Under the pieces are notes generated by a model, which saw only the letters and a program-made list of their open reading frames with translations, did not search any database and was not told the origin of the DNA. Positions 61,742 to 64,000 of a stretch of DNA of 64,000 bases are shown here, piece by piece; positions within the stretch are counted from its first letter, which is position 1; each line of letters opens with the position of its first letter. Made by a program: the position numbers and the translations under genes. The stretch spans positions 248,001 through 312,000 of the forward strand of contig NZ_JACHJY010000003.1 of NCBI RefSeq assembly GCF_014203895.1. Direction: 5' to 3'. This DNA comes from Streptomyces nymphaeiformis. Its GTDB lineage: Bacteria > Actinomycetota > Actinomycetes > Streptomycetales > Streptomycetaceae.

Positions 61742-63196
61742 TCACCGGTCGTCCTGCGGCGGATCGGGCAGCGCCAGGCACAGTGCGTCCATGGCTGCCG
61801 CGAAGGCGTGCTCCGGCGGTGTGCCGTAGCCGATGACCAGGCCGTCGCGCGGTGGCATCGTGCTGTCGGGATGGCGATAGGGGCGCAGCCCGTCGAGCGC
61901 CAGTCCCTGCCGTCGGGCCGCGCGCAGGGCAGCGTCCTCGGTGCCCTCGGGCAGTTCGAGGACGGCGTGCAGGCCGGCCGCGATGCCGCTGACCCTGATG
62001 TGCGGGGCGCGTTCGGCGAGCGTGTCGACCAGCAGGTCGCGGCGGCGCCGGTAGCGCTGTCGCATGCGGCGCAGGTGCTGGTCGTAGGCGCCGCGGGCGA
62101 TGAAGTCGGCGAGGGTGAGCTGGTCGACGACGCCCGACCACATCTCCCGGGGCCCCTTGGCGGCGAGTACGTCGTCGACGAGCCGGCCCGGCAGCACCAT
62201 CCACCCCAGCCGCAGCGCCGGTGACAGGCTCTTGCTGGTCGAGCCGATGTAGACGACCCGGTCGGGGTCAAGGCCCTGCACCGCGCCGACCGGCTGGCGG
62301 TCGTAGCGGAACTCTCCGTCGTAGTCGTCCTCCACGAGCAGCCCTCCGCTGGAACGAACCCAGTCGATGACTGCCGTCCGGCGTTCCGGGTGCAGCGGTC
62401 CGCCGGTGGGGAACTGGTGCGCGGGGGTGAGCAGGACGGTTTTCACGCGGGCGTCCGGCACTTCGTCGATCCGCGCGCCGTGGGGGTCGACCGTCAGCGG
62501 GACCGTGCGCAGGCCCATCCCGTCGAGGATGCCCCGGTGAAAGTCCAGCCCGTACGACTCCACCGCGACCGGGCCTTCCAGCACACCGCCCAGCAGCCGG
62601 AGTCCGTGGGCGAAGCCGGAGCAGATCACGATCCGGTCGGGCTCCGTGCGCACGCCCCTGGCGCGTGCCAGGTACTCGGCGAGGGCACCGCGCAGCTCGG
62701 CCCGGCCGCGCGGATCGCCCACGCCGAATGCGTCGTTGGGCGCGGCGGCGAGGGCCCTGCGGGCGGAGGTGAGCCAGGCGGCGCGCGGGAAGGCGGCGGC
62801 GTCGGGCGAGCTGGGCATCAGGTCGTGCTCGATGCGTCGGCGGGGCATGCCCTGGGAGCGGCGCGCGTGGTCCGGCCGGAGCGGTGTGGTGCGCCGGGCG
62901 ACCTGGGTGCCGGAGCCCTGGCGGGCGGTGAGCCAGCCTTCCTCGACGAGTTCGGCGTAGGCGTCGGCGACGGTATTGCGGGCGACGCCCAGGTCGCGGG
63001 CGAGGCTGCGGTAGGGCGGCAGCCGGGTGCCGGGGGCGAGCCGGCCGGAGCGGATGGCCTCCCGCAGGGCGTCCATGAGCCGGCTGCGCAGACTTCCCTC
63101 CCCGGAGAGTTCCAGGTGGAGGTCGGTTCCCGCAGCTGGGTCCGGCCGGCTTCGCTCGCGGGGGGACTCCGGAGAATTGACCCATGCTTCCACCAT
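61742..63196 (-). CDS. MocR/PdxR-type regulator
   Basis: A 484-aa GntR-aminotransferase fusion: winged helix at about 33-100 (LREAIRSGRLAPGTRLPPYRSLARDLGVARNTVADAYAELVEEGWLTARQGSGT) and PLP domain with K322 in GSTSKSLSPALRLGW, DDYDGEFRYDR and LTPAHQFPTGG. Probably a PLP-responsive transcription factor. In Streptomyces such genes often diverge from a carboxymuconolactone decarboxylase gene; here that neighbour survives only as the relic at 63243. Confidence 0.88.
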   Translation of the reverse strand: MVEAWVNSPESPRERSRPDPAAGTDLHLELSGEGSLRSRLMDALREAIRSGRLAPGTRLPPYRSLARDLGVARNTVADAYAELVEEGWLTARQGSGTQVARRTTPLRPDHARRSQGMPRRRIEHDLMPSSPDAAAFPRAAWLTSARRALAAAPNDAFGVGDPRGRAELRGALAEYLARARGVRTEPDRIVICSGFAHGLRLLGGVLEGPVAVESYGLDFHRGILDGMGLRTVPLTVDPHGARIDEVPDARVKTVLLTPAHQFPTGGPLHPERRTAVIDWVRSSGGLLVEDDYDGEFRYDRQPVGAVQGLDPDRVVYIGSTSKSLSPALRLGWMVLPGRLVDDVLAAKGPREMWSGVVDQLTLADFIARGAYDQHLRRMRQRYRRRRDLLVDTLAERAPHIRVSGIAAGLHAVLELPEGTEDAALRAARRQGLALDGLRPYRHPDSTMPPRDGLVIGYGTPPEHAFAAAMDALCLALPDPPQDDR

Positions 63197-63242
63197 GGAA
63201 ATGCACCCTACCCTGGGTCGCTTCCGCTCTTAGGTTCATGGC

Positions 63243-63372
63243 ATGACAACGTTTCAGGTGCCTCGGCGCATGAACTTCTCCACCGTCGCCCCCAGGTGTG
63301 CAAGGCCGCCCTCGAGGCCGTCACCCTCTTGCCCGAGGGCGTCTCCGATGAGGTCTACGCCGAGGATGGCCG
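63243..63372 (+). pseudogene. Relic of a carboxymuconolactone decarboxylase/AhpD-like gene
   Basis: ATG 63243 (TAGGTT six bases upstream) starts MTTFQVPRRMNFSTVAP; a frameshift near 63290 moves to VCKAALEAVTLLPEGVSDEVYAE, which corresponds to the C-terminal region of these proteins. The catalytic middle (CxxC and histidine region) is missing. The word CATGC is tandemly repeated just downstream (63400-63420). Confidence 0.6.
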
Positions 63373-63447
63373 ACCCACGGGGCCACCGCCCCGCCCGTGC
63401 CATGCCACGCCATGCCATGCCCTGGAACGCTCACCTCACGAAGGGCT

Positions 63448-64000
63448 GATGGAGCCCTGACCACCCTCGACGCACCGGTGTCCGCCGCCGGCGAGCGATC
63501 GCCCGTCAAGGGCCGGCTCGCCGTCCTGGCGGTGACCTTGGGCATCTTCGCCCTGATGACCTCCGAACTGCTGCCCGTGGGCCTGCTCACCCCGGTGGGC
63601 TCCGCCTTGGACGTGTCCGAGGGCACCGCGGGGCTGATGGTGACCGTGCCCGGGCTGGTCGCCGCCGTCGCGGCGCCCCTGGTCACCGTGGCCACCGGTC
63701 ACGTCGACCGCCGTATCGTCCTGGCGGGCCTGGTCGGTCTGGTGGGCGCGGCCGACCTCGCCTCCGCTTTCGCGACGGGCTTCGCGGTCGTCCTGGCCGC
63801 CCGCTTCCTGATCGGCATCAGCGTCGGCGGCTTCTGGTCCATAGCCGGCGGCATCGCGCTGCGGCTGGTGCCCGAGAAGCACGTCCCGCGGGCGACCGCC
63901 GTCGTCTCCTCCAGGACGACGGCGTCGGCGACAGCATGATCAGCGCGCTCCTGCTGACCTTCGGCGTCGCGGGCATATGCGGCAACTTCATCGCCGGGGC
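63448..64000 (+). pseudogene. MFS transporter with internal deletion, cut by window end
   Basis: The first about 150 residues are a normal DHA1-type MFS exporter start (RLAVLAVTLGIFALMTSELLPVGLLTPVG, VATGHVDRRIVLAGL, LAARFLIGISVGGFWSI, ALRLVPEKHVPRATAVV). After about 63906 the frame changes and the sequence reads DDGVGDSMISALLLTFGVAGICGNFIAG, which in the family lies over a hundred residues further on. The middle is thus deleted, with a frameshift. The start is unclear (GTG 63397 or 63478, or a lost start near 63457). Confidence 0.65.

Noticed and set aside
61605..61829. Plus-strand 74-codon frame
   Set aside because: It overlaps the end of the MocR gene antisense, has no ribosome-binding site and no recognisable content.

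Overview
The window is chromosomal DNA of a Streptomyces-like actinomycete. Base composition is very GC-rich, codon third positions are almost all G or C, GTG starts are frequent, SD-less genes with a -10 box only 6-7 nt from the start are common, and several families are typical of Streptomyces (streptophobe, SAV_915, DUF6777, DUF1876, DUF574 methyltransferases, PspAB). I saw no rRNA, tRNA, CRISPR array or complete insertion sequence.

Layout. 1-2.6 kb: end of a DUF3626 gene, a class II aldolase and its convergent TetR regulator, then a 63-bp-period minisatellite. 2.6-6.9 kb: a signalling and transport unit made of a double-FHA ABC transporter, an SH3-like protein and a soluble Ser/Thr kinase. 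6.9-12.8 kb: streptophobe and DUF6777 membrane proteins, a universal stress protein with a coupled 61-aa protein, a MocR regulator and a FusB-like zinc-finger protein. 12.8-16.2 kb: an acyl-CoA dehydrogenase diverging from a CoA-transferase plus FCD-type GntR regulator, around an intergenic array of six GGATCC-centred sites. 16.4-24.8 kb: lipoprotein, TetR, secreted dipeptidase-like protein convergent with a YncE-like propeller protein, CBS-BON, DUF1876, mycothiol-dependent isomerase, MerR and methyltransferase. 24.9-41.2 kb: oxidoreductase with GlxA regulator, LysR, DUF952, two-component system, multicopper oxidase, FAD oxidoreductase, VOC protein, a frameshifted ABM-domain gene, BlaI/M56 pair, phosphopantetheinyl transferase with phosphoesterase, methyltransferase, a second GlxA regulator and a dienelactone hydrolase.

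41.5-43.9 kb holds htpX-pspAB. Here the 3' end of pspAB is present twice: the reading frame now ends in a lower-GC, divergent copy, and the apparently original 3' end lies stranded about 760 bp downstream beyond a small PH-domain membrane gene. 44-57.5 kb is dominated by cation transport: CorA, an RCK-membrane-RCK protein, a slipin, an alpha/beta hydrolase, and the complete Kdp potassium system in the order (27-aa ORF)-F-A-B-C, hairpin, E-D. The 27-aa ORF upstream of kdpF is translationally coupled to it and is easily missed.

57.6-64 kb is patchier: a small membrane protein, a diaminopimelate decarboxylase with a SAV_915 protein, a three-helix-bundle protein and a MocR regulator, interspersed with three decayed genes (an alpha/beta hydrolase, a carboxymuconolactone decarboxylase and an MFS transporter) in which the two ends survive but the middle is lost.

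The best leads are the pspAB 3'-end replacement, the coupled micro-ORF upstream of kdpF, the GGATCC operator array, and the kinase/FHA-transporter unit whose middle protein carries three Thr-x-Val-Val motifs. All functional calls rest on reading the sequence and on knowledge of the families; no database search was run.
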